DNA from: Phycisphaera sp.
GTDB lineage: Bacteria; Planctomycetota; Phycisphaerae; Phycisphaerales; UBA1924
NCBI GenBank assembly: GCA_003712165.1
Contig: RHLH01000001.1
Span: 1,585,575-1,649,574, forward strand
Length of the DNA stretch: 64,000 nt
Direction of reading: 5' to 3'
Shown here: piece after piece, positions 1-13,200 of the stretch
How positions within the stretch are numbered: position 1 is the first letter of the stretch
How the letters are laid out: each line of letters starts with the position of its first letter
The notes under the pieces: generated by a model
Told to the model about the DNA's origin: nothing
Seen by the model: only the letters and a program-made list of their open reading frames with translations
The model's database searches: none
Position numbers and translations under genes: made by a program

Positions 1-225
1 TACGCCGGGGGGAACTGGTCCGAGTCCACATCCCTCGTGTTTGATTTGAACGCGAGCGTTGGCGACCGGGGTGAGATTACGCGCTTTCGTCAGAAGCTGA
101 TTGATGATCCTCGATTCGATGTCGAGTCACAAGGGCCCGAACTACCTGATCGTTTCCTCTTTGAGCTCACGAGCACGATGCAACTTAGCAACTATCGATC
201 ATCGGAGGGTAGCTCCGATGAATAA
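1..225 (+). CDS. PilN/GspL-like pilus assembly protein, C-terminal fragment
   Basis: The frame is open from base 1, so the gene starts before the window; only the last 74 codons are present. The visible part has an alternating strand-helix-strand pattern (VFDLNASV, then a helix EITRFRQKLIDD, then the ending strand FLFELTSTM), like the C-terminal ferredoxin-like domain of PilN/GspL inner-membrane assembly proteins. The next gene starts inside it (ATG at 218, stop at 223-225), which suggests translational coupling. That gene is PilO/PilP-like and is followed by a secretin, the usual PilN-O-P-Q order, and this supports the call. The family assignment is inference from a short fragment and context. 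Confidence 0.5.
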   Translation, partial: YAGGNWSESTSLVFDLNASVGDRGEITRFRQKLIDDPRFDVESQGPELPDRFLFELTSTMQLSNYRSSEGSSDE

Positions 226-1183
226 GCGACACCTCGTCGTCGTGGTTTCTGCTGCAGCGGGTCTGCTGTTGTTGGCATTCATATACCGGTCTGTTCACGC
301 CAAGCCAATGTCGGAAATGCAAGAGACACTGACTTCATGGTCGAGTGGCAAGGCGCAGATGGAGTCCTCGCTCTCGGATGCAGCGTCCGTGAGGCGCCGA
401 TTAGATGAACTGGTTAGTCAGTCGCTTGGTCAAGATCCGCAGCTCGCCGAGCATAGATTGAGAACGTTGCTGACTGATCTGTGCGCGAGGGCGACTCTCG
501 ATGAGTATGTGATCTCTTGCAAGGAACCAAAGGGTGTGGGCAACCCGGCAGCAGCAGAGAATGTGCGAGAGTTCAGCAGGGATATGAGGAACACACCCGA
601 TTTCGTTTCACAAGAAACGGTTATCACCGCGAGCGGCAGTTACGAGTCCTGTATGCGAGCAGTAGCACTGCTTGAAGCTCAGCCTTGGCTAGCGCGCGTT
701 GATAGCCTTACCCTGCAACCAAGCGGTAAAGAAAGACTGCTCTATGATCTCACAGCGTCCGTGACCACGCTCGTTCTGCCCGATCTTGCCACTGAAAGCA
801 CCGGGCAAGACGCGTTCGTTCACGAGCCACACGAAGCGACTATGGCAGAGCTTGCGCAGCGGAATCCTTTCGTTGTCACACCGGACCCGGCGCCAGTGGT
901 TGCTCAGGTCGATCCCGAGCCAACTCCCAGGAACCCGAGACCAAAGCCAAAACCCTTTGACGAGTGGATTGTGACGGGTGTGATGCAGACCGAGGACGGC
1001 GGCGAAGTGATCCTCAGTAACGCCAAAACTGGTGCGAGCAGATCGATGACCCCCGGGGCGGAGATTCTTGGGCTGCGTGTCTCAGAGGTTGGTGTTGGAT
1101 TCGTCACCATGATGGAAGGTGAGTCGGGCTATCGAGTTGCGCTCGGTCAGTCATTGGCTGAGCGTGTGGCTCTGATCGAGTAA
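218..1183 (+). CDS. PilO/GspM-like inner-membrane protein with PilP/GspC-like C-terminal domain
   Basis: A 321-residue protein. I chose the ATG at 218 because it follows a GGAGGG ribosome site (204-209) and overlaps the previous stop; a longer in-frame ORF from 101 would run through the previous gene. Residues 1-25 are a short basic stretch and one membrane segment (LVVVVSAAAGLLLLAFIY). A helical region follows (about 30-110), then a mixed alpha/beta region ending near 185, like PilO/GspM. After a proline-rich linker (about 230-250), the last 75 residues (from DEWIVTGVMQ) form a small beta domain resembling PilP or the GspC homology region, which docks onto secretin N-domains. A PilO-PilP fusion would link the inner-membrane platform directly to the giant secretin encoded next. 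The fold assignment is by eye. Confidence 0.6.
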   Translation: MNKRHLVVVVSAAAGLLLLAFIYRSVHAKPMSEMQETLTSWSSGKAQMESSLSDAASVRRRLDELVSQSLGQDPQLAEHRLRTLLTDLCARATLDEYVISCKEPKGVGNPAAAENVREFSRDMRNTPDFVSQETVITASGSYESCMRAVALLEAQPWLARVDSLTLQPSGKERLLYDLTASVTTLVLPDLATESTGQDAFVHEPHEATMAELAQRNPFVVTPDPAPVVAQVDPEPTPRNPRPKPKPFDEWIVTGVMQTEDGGEVILSNAKTGASRSMTPGAEILGLRVSEVGVGFVTMMEGESGYRVALGQSLAERVALIE

Positions 1184-1191
1184 GCTGTTTG

Positions 1192-1203
1192 TGTATCGAT
1201 ACA
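1192..1203. promoter_or_regulatory. 12-bp perfect palindrome TGTATCGATACA
   Basis: A perfect 12-base palindrome lies in the 57-base gap between the PilO/PilP-like gene and the giant secretin gene. It is directly followed by a stem-loop and a strong ribosome site. It could be a dimeric regulator site or part of a structured leader. There is no independent evidence of function. Confidence 0.35.
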
Positions 1204-1204
1204 A

Positions 1205-1223
1205 CGCCGTGCGGAGCGCGGCG
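1205..1223 (+). promoter_or_regulatory. Stem-loop abutting the ribosome site of the giant secretin gene
   Basis: Bases 1205-1212 pair with 1216-1223 (CGCCGTGC against GCGCGGCG, one G-U wobble), giving an 8-bp GC-rich stem with a 3-base loop. The strong ribosome site AAGGAG begins three bases later (1226-1231), nine bases before the ATG at 1241. The position suggests a role in mRNA stability or translation initiation rather than termination, because no T-run follows. Confidence 0.45.
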
Positions 1224-1240
1224 ATAAGGAGTAGGCGGAG

Positions 1241-4200
1241 ATGCCTATCAGTGCTCAACGGACCGCAACGGTCTTCTTCGCGCCCGCTGCCGCGGGCTTT
1301 GGGATCATCTGGTCATCAACACCTCTGCTGGCGCAGGAATCACAGCCTGCAGAGCAGCCAGCAGCAACTGAGCCTGCAGAGCAACAGCCCGCAGCGCTCT
1401 CACCGGAGATCGGGTTTGCGTTCAAGAACGCGCCGTTTGATCAGGTGCTAGATTTCTTCGCGAGGCAGGCGGGCGTCCCGATCATATTTGAGAGCGATGC
1501 ACCTCAGGGCGTGCTGACGTTTGTTTCTGCTGAGACATACGAACTCGAAGAAGCAATCAGTGTGCTCAACCTCATGCTGCGCAGGCACGACAGGCATCTG
1601 CGGCACGAGGGAGACTTTTTGTATCTGTCAACGCTCCCGGAGGCTGCAAAGCGCGCAGGTGAAGCATTCAAGGGCGAACTGCCCGACGGTATCACTCCGG
1701 ATCAGATCGTGACGATCACGATACCGCTCAGCAACGCGAATGCGGCGCTTGTGGCAGATCAGATCAGGCCTCTGCTTGAAGCGTACGGCTCAGTGACACC
1801 GGTGCCTGAGCAGAACGTGGTGATCCTCGTTGAATCAGCGGCGCAGATCGAGCGTCTCTCGCAGGTCATTCAGACGATCGACGAACGCAGACCGGTGGAT
1901 TCCTCGTACAAAGTATTTCCTCTTCGTAACGCTCAGCCAGATGTAGTCGTCGAGGCACTCAAGGGACTTGTCGGACAGCGTGTTCAGAGGATCATCATCG
2001 ACAAGGACGGAAAGCAACGTGTTGTGGAAGATGTTGACGTGGGCGGGCTCAACATCCAGCCGGATGCGCGCACGAACTCGGTTATTGTTGTTGGTCCCGA
2101 GTCGCGCATTCAAACCGTTGAAGAATTGATCATGCTGCTCGACGCCGACGAACACGGCGCTGCCGGCGGCGGTCGGAGTATGGTGACGTTATCGCTTTCA
2201 TCAGTGAGTCCGAAGGTAGCTTCAGATCGGTTGTCTCAGCTGTTTGGATCACTTGATGAGAAACGCAAGCCAACCATCGTTCCTCTAGACGAAGCTCGGA
2301 AAGTTGCAATCATTGGATCTGCTGAGCACGTTTCCCAGGCAACGGCGCTCATTGATGAGCTTGATCCCAGGCGTGGTGGCGAAGGACTTGATGAGGAAGT
2401 TGCACGAGTAGTACCCCTTGAGCATCTTTCGGCACAGAGTGCGCAGACGCTATTGACCAGGCTTCTCTCGCCAAGGCAGCAAGATATCTTGCGGATCGTG
2501 GTTGGGTCTGACAATCGATCCCTTGTTGTTGCAGGACCCCAGGGCGAGATCGCTCGTCTCGAATCACTGCTGTCAGGCATCGATCGTCCAGCCGCGGGCG
2601 CAAGAGAGGTGAGAATCGTCCGCATTGATGCTCCAAACCCTGAAGGTGTGTTCAGCAAAGCCGAGCAGTTATTCGAGAAGAGCAATGGTGAGGCATCTGA
2701 GCTTGACCGATCTCTTGAATCGGATTCTGGCTCTGCCACACTCATCGGTGACAGAGATGACATCGAATCATTCGTTCGGCTGCTGAGCGCGGCGGAACAG
2801 ACGGCAGGTCTGGCAACGGAATCTCGCACATACGATGTCGACTCGGGTTCTGCACAGGTGCTGGCTGACCAACTCAGACGAGTTGTCGGGGTTGTGCTCG
2901 ATGGACAGGGGGCGATGCCTTCGATCCAAGCGGTGCCGGAACTCGATCAGATTGTGGTACGTGCACAGCCAGCACAATTCCAGCTTGTGCAGGGTCTTAT
3001 GCAGCAGATCACTGCAAGAGAATCAGAGACAACTCGTGTCGAAGTTGTGAGGCTCAAATCAGATGATCCGGAAGAGCTAGTAGGGCGTGCTCAGGAACTT
3101 GCGCTGCTGAGTGAACCAAAGATCGAACCCGCGACGGTTCGGTACGACAACGAATCTGGGCATCTGATCATTACTGGGTCGGACGAATCAGTCGCCGCAT
3201 TCAATGTTGGGCTTCAGCAGGCACAGCGGATGACTCCTCCGTCTCGCACAACCAGATTTGTAGATGTCCAGCGCGCGAATGCCGAGGATCTTGTCGAACC
3301 CCTAAGGGCGTTCTTGGCGCAAGCGGATTCGATTGATCCGGGTCGTAGTGTGCCAGAGCCGTCGATTACTGCTGTGAGCCGAACAAACAGCTTGATGGTT
3401 GTCGCCGAGCCCGCGCAGCACCAGATGATCGAGCAGCATGTCCGGAGGCTCGATGTTCTTGAGCAAACCGATCTCCCTCCGTTGAGGCTCTTGCAGCTGC
3501 GCACGGCCGAGGCCAGCTCGATCGCACAGATGCTGACGGATCAGTATCGGCAGAGACCTCAGACTGAACGCACGGCGAAACCAGTCGAGGTCCGCGCCGA
3601 TGCCGCAACGAATACATTGATCGTCGCTGCTCACGAGGATCTCTTTGGCGATATCAAGTCTTTTGTAGAAGCGCTGAACACTGAACGTGCCGAGGGACCT
3701 GAGCGGGTTACGAAGCTCTTCCCGTTGCGAGTTGCTAGAGCTGCGGATGTAGCGCTCGCGATGGATCGGCTGTACCCCGAGCCGCCCATTCCGCTCGACC
3801 GGCGGGGCAACCCGATGCCGTGGCTGCGTGAGCCAAAGCAGGTCACGGTTTCTGCGGAGGAGAACAGCAACTCGCTGATCATCGATGCCCCTGCGGACAG
3901 GATGGAATCACTCACCGAACTCGCCGAGCAGCTCGACCGGGTGCAGGTCCCCGCTGCGGCGGAGCTGCGCACGTACAGAGTTGAAGATGCCGATCTGGGC
4001 GTGATCGCAAAGGCGCTAAGCGGGCTCGCGAGCCGGGGTGTACTCAGTTCACCCGCTCAGGCCGGTCGCCAGCAGGTGCAGGTCCTGATCGAGACCGAGC
4101 CTATGAGCAAGACGCTCATTGTGGCTGGTGACGAGGTGACATTCCAGAAAGTCGAGCAGATGCTCGCGGATCTCTCAGCGGTGCCGGTCGAGCGTGAACT

Positions 4201-7200
4201 ACGCATAGTCCCGATCACGGGACAACTCGCAAGCGATGTCGCGGCCCGCGCGGAGCAGATTTACGAGATTCAAATTTCGACACTCCCCGACGCGAAGCAA
4301 GTTGATGTCACGATCGATGCAGAAACAAACACCCTTGAGGTCGTTGCAGAGGCGGAATCGATGTCGCGGTTCCTGACAATACTTGAGGAATTGCAGAACC
4401 AGACTGGGCCTTCTCGGCAGATCCGTCTCGTTGAGCTCCGACAGTCCAAGGTCACGCAGGTCGCCTCATTCATGCAGGAGCTGCTCGCAACCAGCTCGGC
4501 GATGAAGCAGCACGGCGGCCCCATGCCAACGTTTGAGGCAATCGAATCGACAAACTCGTTGCTCATCTCAGCAACTGCAGAGGACTGGGCTGTTATCGAT
4601 CCCCTCATCAAGTCTCTTGACACGGCTGATGGCCAACAGCGTCCACCTCTGCGGATCATGAAATTGCGTTCGACGGACGCTTCAAACATCGCCACGGTTC
4701 TTCAGCGCTCTTTCGATGAAAGGCCTGCTGCGGAGCGAGCAACGAAGCCGGTGGATATCAGGGCAGACGCTTCGACGAACACACTGATTGTCGCGGCCCA
4801 TCAGGATGTTCTTCCAGAGGTGGAGCAGATTGTCAGCGATCTGAACGATGCTCAGGCCATCGACAGTGAAGGTCGGGGTATCCAGATCTTCCCGCTGCGC
4901 GTGGCGCGGGCGGAAGAACTCGCTCGGACGATCGATCAGATGTATCCAGAGCCCCCGATGCCGGTTGATTCGAGGGGGAGACCCAGACCCGATCTCCGCC
5001 AGGGCAAGGAGATATTTGTCCGCGCAGATGTTGCGACAAACTCCCTCATTGTTGATGCCCCATCGGTGAGACTAGCCGGGTTTGAGCAGCTCGTGAAAGA
5101 GCTCGACCGGGCGAAGGCGACCGAGGATATTGAAATCCGTACGTACCAACTCATGCGTGCTGACCTTGAATCGGTGGAGCACACACTCCGGGAACTCGCC
5201 GACCGAAACGCGCTCGGCGCTACGGGTCGTACGCCTGTGACGATCTCGGCTGAACAACGAGGTCGGTCGCTCATCGTGAGCGGCCCGGTTGAGATATTCG
5301 AAGCCGTTGAAGATCTGATCGCGAGTCTCGATTCGCCTCCGGATCTACCCACGCGTGTGCTTCGGTTCTACAGACTCGAGCACGCTCGGGTGGACAGCCT
5401 TGCCCCGGTGCTGCGTGAGACGTTGCAGGATCAGGCGGCTCAACTGCTCGGTCCAGGGCACGGTAGCGGTGAGGATGTTCTGAGCGTTTCTTCGGATGCT
5501 GGTTCAAACACCTTGATTATTTCTGCGCCAGAAGCCGTGCAACACGTTGCTGCAGAGTTGGTAGAGGCTCTCGATAGCCAAGCCGCGGCGGGTTCTCGGC
5601 ATAGTGTGCGTGTTATCTCACTCACCTACGCGGATGCAAACTCGGTTGCGCCAACTCTTTCAGCCGCGGCCGCAGCGATGGACATCCCTCAGGCTAGCCG
5701 GCCTGTGATCCGAGCGGTACGTGGGGTGAACTCGATCGTTGTTTCGGGATCCAAGAAAGAAGTTGAGCAGATCGCGGAATTCGTCACATCGCTCGATATT
5801 CGTCCCATTGATGCAGAATCGCCTGGGGTTGAGACCTTCGAATTGCAGCACGCGCAGGCGGAGGTTATCGCTGAAACGATTGAGAGCCTTCTCGTCAATC
5901 AGCTTGAAACCGATCCTCGGGTTATGGCTATTAGGCTTCGTTATACCAGAGACCAAGCGCCACCCGCGCCGAGCGTCAAGGTTGAGCCCGACGCTCGGAC
6001 GAATACGCTCATCGTTTCTGCTCCGGTTGCAACTCTTGAGCTAGCCAGAGCGATCGTACAGAAACTCGATCAGCCATCTGGTGTCGAGCGTTCGATGGTG
6101 ACATTCACACCCGCTCGTTCGAAAGCGGAAACTCTCGCTGATGTGGTGCGGCGTGTAATCGATAAGACCGCAGCCACTCAGGGAGATTCGGTAGAGCTCT
6201 TTGTTGAGCCCGCAAGCGGTAGCATTGTGGTCACCGGGACGCAAGATGCCGTCGCTCAAGCGGCTTCCTTGCTTGCAGAGTTTGACGAACGCACCGTCGC
6301 AATACCGGAGACCACGATCAGAACGATCAGTCTCGGATCAGCTTCGGCAGAATCACTCGCTAGGACGTTGACCAGCGTGCTCAGTGACAGATCGCGTTGG
6401 CCTGAGAAGTTGATCCAGGCAGCTGACGCGGGTTTACCAGTTGCGAACCCATCGTTTACCGCAAATCTAGAGAACAATTCGCTGCTCGTCGTCGCACCAA
6501 GCACACTGGATAGCCTAATCGATCAACTCGTTTCATCGTTTGATGATGATGCATCTGGAGGGCGCGACACTCGGGTCTTCCGGATCACCCGAGGAGATGC
6601 TTCTTCAATCGCCGATGCTCTTCGGACATCACTTGCTGAGTCGGCCTCTTCTGCGGAACCAGACGCGACAGTTACAGCCGAGCCTGTGAGCAATAGTGTT
6701 GTTGTTGTCGCGGGTGATCGGCTCATGGCACGCGCAGAATCGTTGATCGAACAGTTGGACGAAACAATTGATGCCGATGGTGTTTCGGTCCGCACAATCA
6801 GGCTTGAACACGCTCGAGCAGATGCTCTCGCACCGATTCTCGATCAGATTGTTCAGCGGAACGCCGAGACAGATCTGATGCCGTCTTGGATGCTGGGCTC
6901 GTACCTTGCAAACGGAGGCAAGGTCCGTCAGAGCGCTCGAGTAATCGCCGAGACAAGGATGAATGCGCTTATTGTCACTGGCCCAACGCCTGTGCTTGAT
7001 CTCGCGGAACAAGTCGCGGCAGAGCTCGATGTCCCTCAGGGCAGTATCGAATCGGGCCGACCCGTCAGGGTGCTCGCTGTCAACAACGCAGAAGCGCGTG
7101 CCATCGCGGAGACAATCGATGCGATCTTCGAGGAAGATGCAACAGCAACAACTCCACCAGTTGTGCGTGTTGATCAGCAATCGAATGCTCTGGTGATCCG

Positions 7201-10200
7201 TGCCAGTGAGGATCAATTTGCACGGATCGACTCGCTTGTAAGCGATCTCGATGCGGCTGCGATCGGCTCGAGCAGGCAGCTACGAAGGATTGATGTCGAT
7301 CCATCGCGTATGCCCGCTGGTGAGATGGCCGAGATCCTCCGCAGCCTTCTTGAAGATCGATCGGGTGTTCGGGTTGAGATCATGTCGACCGATGATCTTC
7401 TGCAAAGAGAATCTGAACAAGGAATGCTCAGCCCGATTCACGGCAGCTCGTCGCCAGCGGGGGTTGTCTTCGAAGCGATCGCGGGACTTGCCCAGGCACA
7501 CGACGTCTATCTCCCGCTCGCAACGAGCCTCCTCACAGAATCAAAGAATGATTTAGTTGGCCAGCAACCGGAAGAGGATGGGCAGTCTGAAGAGCCGGAT
7601 GTTGTCATCACAGTTGATCCGGTTACGAATACACTGATTGTGACCGGCTCAACGGTGATGACAGACAGGTTGGCTGAGCTTGCCTCTGAAATCGAACGCA
7701 TGGCACCAAGCGAACCTTCGCGAGCTCGTGTGATCAGGTTGCCAAACGACATCGACCCCAATTCCGTTGCATTGGTTTTGACGAGGACTTCGCAGCAGAT
7801 TGGCCGACGGAGCGTTTCGAACCCGGGCGGATTTACAGGTAGTGTCGCCGCGGCCCCGGATCGCGCTGGCAACAGTGTGATTGTTTGGGCAAACGATACT
7901 GATTTCGAATCGCTCAGTCCGCTTGTTGCTGCGATGGCAGAACCGGTCTCGGATACACCAAGGGTTGTCAAAGTTTATCCGCTGAGCACGATTCGAGCCA
8001 ACAGGGCGCTTGTATCAGTCCGTGACTTTGTTTCGCCATCACCCACCGGGCGTCAGGCCAGGCGGGTTCGAGCGACAGCGGTCGCGATCCAAACTCAGGG
8101 CGGTGGCGAAGTCCTCGCGGAGCTGGATTCATCCAATATCAGTGTGACCGCGGGGCCAGGGAACACCTCTCTGATCGTTTCGGCGCCATCTGATGCAATC
8201 GCGGCGATTGACCGATTCATCTCACTAATTGATCAGACACCTGCTGAGTCCCACATGGGTATCAGACGATACCCACTTGAGCATGCAGATGCACAATCGC
8301 TGTCTCGTTCGCTGGTGCAACTCTTTAATGCTCAACGCCAGTCAAATCCAGACTTGCCCAGACCAGCAATCGTTGCTGATCAGAGGAGCAACACACTTCT
8401 CGTTACGGCGGCATCGAAACAGCACGAAGAAATCGAACTCATCCTGCCTTCGCTTGACCAAGCGAACGAAGACGATTCTTCTTCGCTCGAGATGTTCAGG
8501 CTTACTCAGAACAGGGCCTCTTCGGTATCGAGGACTATTGACACGCTGCTCCTCTCAAGGGATCCGGCGGCACGCAGCAGAATCCAGTTAAGCGCCGATG
8601 ACACGGTCGGGGTGCTCTTTGTGCGAGCGCCGGAAGAAGAGCTCGCGGTCATTCGCCAGATGGTCATCGATCTTGATCAGGTGACTGACGCGGATCTTCC
8701 TGTTCGTACGATTGCACTTGAGCGAGCCGATGCCCAGCATGTTGCCCAGGCGATCACCGAGTTCTTTGCCGACATCGACGCGACAACCGGTGTTAATCAA
8801 CGAAACCGGAAGCCGCGTATAGCCATCACGGCTGATAGCAGGAGCGGATCAATCGTTGTAGCCGCGAATGACGCGGACTTCGAGCAGATCAAGTCATTGG
8901 TCGATACATTCGATGGATCACCCGAGGCCAAGGACCTGATCTACAGGATCTACCGTCTTCGGCACGCACGCGCATCGGACCTCGGTGGAATGGTGCAGAG
9001 CATTTCATGGGAAATGCAGTATGAGCGTATGTATGGTCGCAACCAACAAACGCAGAATCAGGACCGCGTGTACGTCGAGGCCAACGACCGACTCAACGCA
9101 ATCGTTGTCCTTGCATCTCCAGACAGGGTGGACACGATCGAGCGGATCATCACCGAGCTCGATGTCCCAGAAGATTCGATGGGGGAACTCGCCCTAAAGG
9201 CGATTGTTCTTGAGAAATCGGACGCAAACGCGGTCGCCCGTGTAATTACGGCATCTACGGCGACTCCTGGATGGAGGATATGGCAGGGTAGAGACTCCGA
9301 CGCGGTGGTTGCCCAAGTGGACAGGGCGCGAAACGCTGTGCTGCTCGTGGGCAGGCGTGAACGTGTCGAACTCGCGGCAGGGTTTGTCGAAGAGATTGAG
9401 AAAGCCGGTGGTGAAGGCGGAGGCTCTGTCAAGACGATCCGCCTTGAGCACGCTCGAGCCGGCAGAGCAGCGGGGGCGCTCAACAGGTTCTTTGCTCAGC
9501 GGGCCAGGGCTCAAGGGGTTGCAGTGACCGGTGTGACAGTCATTGGCAGCGACGACGGTAATGTCATCATCGTTGCAGCCAACGAGACCGACACCTCGCT
9601 GATCGAGAGCATGGTCGCTGACATCGATCAGCCCGAGATGGGCGACGATCGCTCGATCGAGGTCTATGTCCTCAGCAACGCGAATGTGAACGAGACTTCA
9701 CGCACGGTCAGTTCGATGTTCCCGAACCGTGGAGGCCGAACCGAGGATCGGGTGATTGTCACCCCCCAGAACCAAACAAGCTCGATTATCGTCTCGGCTC
9801 CTTCGAAACTACATTCGCCGATTAGTCAGCTGATATCAGAACTTGACAGCCCACCGACAGACGAGAACATGAGAATTCTCACAGTCTCGCTTAGTTCAGC
9901 AGTCGCTTCTGAAGTTGCTTCGTCTCTCCAGCAGGCCCTGCCAGAGAACATCAATGTCAAGATTACTCCTGTTGTTCGGAGCAACTCGCTTCTGCTGACC
10001 GGATCTGACGACGCGGTTCAACTCGTGCTTCAGCGGATCGAAGAACTCGACTCGGAGCCTGTCCGCGAGTTCATGGAGTTCAAACGCATCAGGCTTGAAC
10101 ACGCCGACGCGTTTGATGTATACAGCACGCTTCGGACAGTGGTCAGAAGCAGGCCAGCGGGCCCGTCCGGCGCGATCGCAGGAGTCGATTACGACAGTGA

Positions 10201-13200
10201 CGAGAACTCAGTGGCGCTCAGCGCAACCTCGGACGAGATCGATTATCTGATGTCGATCATCGAGCAGCTCGATATGCCGAGCGAAGTTCAACGGCGGACT
10301 GAGTTCGTAGCGCTCGAGTACGCGAACGCCCCGCAGGTCGCGGAGGCGCTCGATGTGTTCTTTGGGCCCTTTGCGGTAGCTGCAGCCACGCCCGGCGCAA
10401 GGCGTGTCACGATTGTGCCCGACGAGGCATCGAACTCGCTTGTGATCAGCGCCGACGAGTCAGAGTGGGACAGCATCCTGAATCTGCTCGGCACGCTTGA
10501 TAGCGAGAAATACGACACCTCCCGTCAGCTCGCGGTTATCAAGCTCGAGTACGCCGATGCCGCGAGTGTCGCCGGCGCCCTCGATGAGGGTTTCAAAGCA
10601 ACTCTTGAAAGCGGCATCCGCCGAGACCAAGCCCGTCAACAAAACCGTCAGCAGAACGGCAGGGACAACCAGGCCTCGGTTCCCACATTCCTGATCCGCG
10701 ATGAGGACCTTCCAACGGTCTCGGCAGAGCGTGAGACAAACTCGCTGGTTGTGTTCGCAACAAGGCGTGATCTCGAACGGATCCGCGGAATCGTCGAACA
10801 GATCGACCGAGCGGAGTTCGCTGAGTACCCAGAAGCGAGGATCATCCCGGTTCAATCTGGCCGACCAAGCGAGATCGCAACTGCTGTCCGCGAGCTTTAC
10901 GGCAGCCAGGCAGGCAACCAGGGTAAGCGCTCTGTCCTGGTGTTTGGTGATGATGCGAGCAGGACACTTATCGTTCGGGCTGACGAACGCACTTTCCTGC
11001 AGATCCAGGCGCTGGCGGACGCTGTCCAAGAACAGAGCGATCAGCAGGGTGTTCGAGTCCGTGTCTTGGCTCTCAAGAACGCTCCGGCGGCTCGTGTCCG
11101 TCCTTCGATACTGACCGCGTACCAGCAGACCGCGCAGAGCAGGGGAGAGTCACTCTCGATCCAGGTCGACCGGACCCTCAATGCACTCGTTATTGCGAGC
11201 ACGGAAGAGCTCTACCAAGAGATCAGAGCAACCGTCGAAGAACTCGATGGAGCCTCAGGTACTCAGCCAGAATCATCGATCCCGGGCGTGTTCGGCAGCA
11301 TTCAGATCGTTGATGTTGAGAATAACGACCCAGCGCGTGTCATTCAGTTGCTCAATGAGCTCGGTGTGACGCAGCCTACACGCGATAATCTTCCCGGGCT
11401 TGTTGCAGACCCGGTGCGGCTGAGCGCTCTGTCATCACGCAGAGCAATCGCTGTCACAGGCTCGGCGGCTGACGTGGCTGCGATTGCGAATCTGATTCCA
11501 TCCATCGATCTCGAGTCCGTTGTGCCGTCACACGCTGCAGCAGTGATAGCGCTCGAAGTAGCAGACGCCCAGGCAGTCGTTCGGACGCTTCGTGAGCTTC
11601 TCACGCCGAATACTGGTGCCACTGGCGCTTCTCCCGCGACCTCGGCAGCCGAGCATCTTCGCAGACTCTCAGTTGCAAACGGTGTTGATGAGCCGCTCGA
11701 ACTGGATCTTGCAGCGCCAATCCGCTTGCTCGCGGATGTTACAACCAACTCTGTGATCGTTGCATCGACCGAATCGAATGTGACCGGCGTGCGCCAACTG
11801 GCAACCATGATGGACAACCTCCCGATCGGAGAGGCGGTCGTGATTCGTGTGTTCCCGCTTGAGAGCGCTGCCGCCGACCGTGTTCGGACGATCATCGATG
11901 ATTTGTTTAGGCAGGGGTCGGTACTCGCATCCGTGCCCGGCACGAACCGAGTTGCAAAGCCAAGCACTACTACCGGGCAGGCGTTGCTCTCAGAGATTGC
12001 ACTCAGCATCGATGAGCGAAGCAACTCCCTCATCGTGGCCGGCCCTGAAGAGTCGGTTGCGCTCGTTGAGGTGCTCATCAGCGATCTGGATGCGGACCAA
12101 GGGGCCACCTGGGTCGAGCCCACACTGATTACGCTCGACCACGCGGATCCGCGAGATCTCGCCGATCGGCTGAACGCTGTATTGATCAATGGGCTGACTG
12201 ATACGCCTGAATCGCAAGCACTCCAGCGTCAGGCCGGCCGGATTCGGCTAGCGACCGCAGGCGGCAATCCCGAGGAGATTCTCAGCGCAGACCTGTTTAC
12301 TGCTGCCGGGACTCTGCTCATTGAACCAGAGCCCAACATGGGGGCGCTGCTTGTTCTCGGCAGTCCCTCAAACATCCGGGTCGTGCGAGAACTTGTCTCA
12401 ATGCTGGATGTTGAGGCCGCATCGGCATCAAACACGGTCCGGCTGTTCCCGCTTGAGCACGCCGCGGCTGATCGAATCCTCACTATCGTTGGCGAACTCT
12501 TCCGGGAACGCGAAAGCCAGCCTGGCTTCCGTCAGGAAGACCGTATCATCACCTCGCTTGATGCACGCACGAATACGCTTGTCATTTCTACGAGCCCTGA
12601 GAGCTTCAATGTGCTTGAGTCGCTTCTCGAATCACTCGATTCGCCGGATCCAAATTACGCTGTCGGATTGCACGTCGTGCAGATCGACGGCGGTGATGCT
12701 GTCCAGCTGGCCCCGAAGATTCAGCGTCTGATGAGAGAACGGATCGCCGCGACACAACGAGCCGGGAGCGTCAGTTCGCCGCTTGATTCGTTCTCGATCG
12801 AGCCAGAATCTGCGACGAACAGTCTGATCATCGCGGCCAGCGATGAAAACCTGGTGCTCGTCAAGGAGCTCATCGACACGCTCACGGGTGACGAGATTCA
12901 GACACTCGAGCGTGGCACTCAGGTCGAGGTCATCGCACTCTCAAGCACCCAGCCCTCAGACGCCGCCCAAGCGGTCACAGAATTCTACGTGACTCCCGAA
13001 AATCAGAGGCGTGGCCCCGGTTCGGTCGGCGTGATCCCGAATGAAAGGCTCAACGCTCTGGTCGTGCGCGGCACCCCAGAAGACATCGAGTCAGTCCGGG
13101 CGCTAGTTGCTCAGATCGATACCGCGAGTCCGTCTGCGATCCAAAACGTGAAGCGAATCGAACTCACAACTGCAAACGCGTTCGAGGTCGTCCAGCTTCT

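Noticed and set aside
11344..12189. Long antisense open frames under the giant secretin gene (for example 281 codons on the minus strand)
   Set aside because: The sense frame has clear conserved motifs throughout; the antisense frames lie in the complement of a repetitive high-GC coding sequence, have no ribosome site and no recognisable product.
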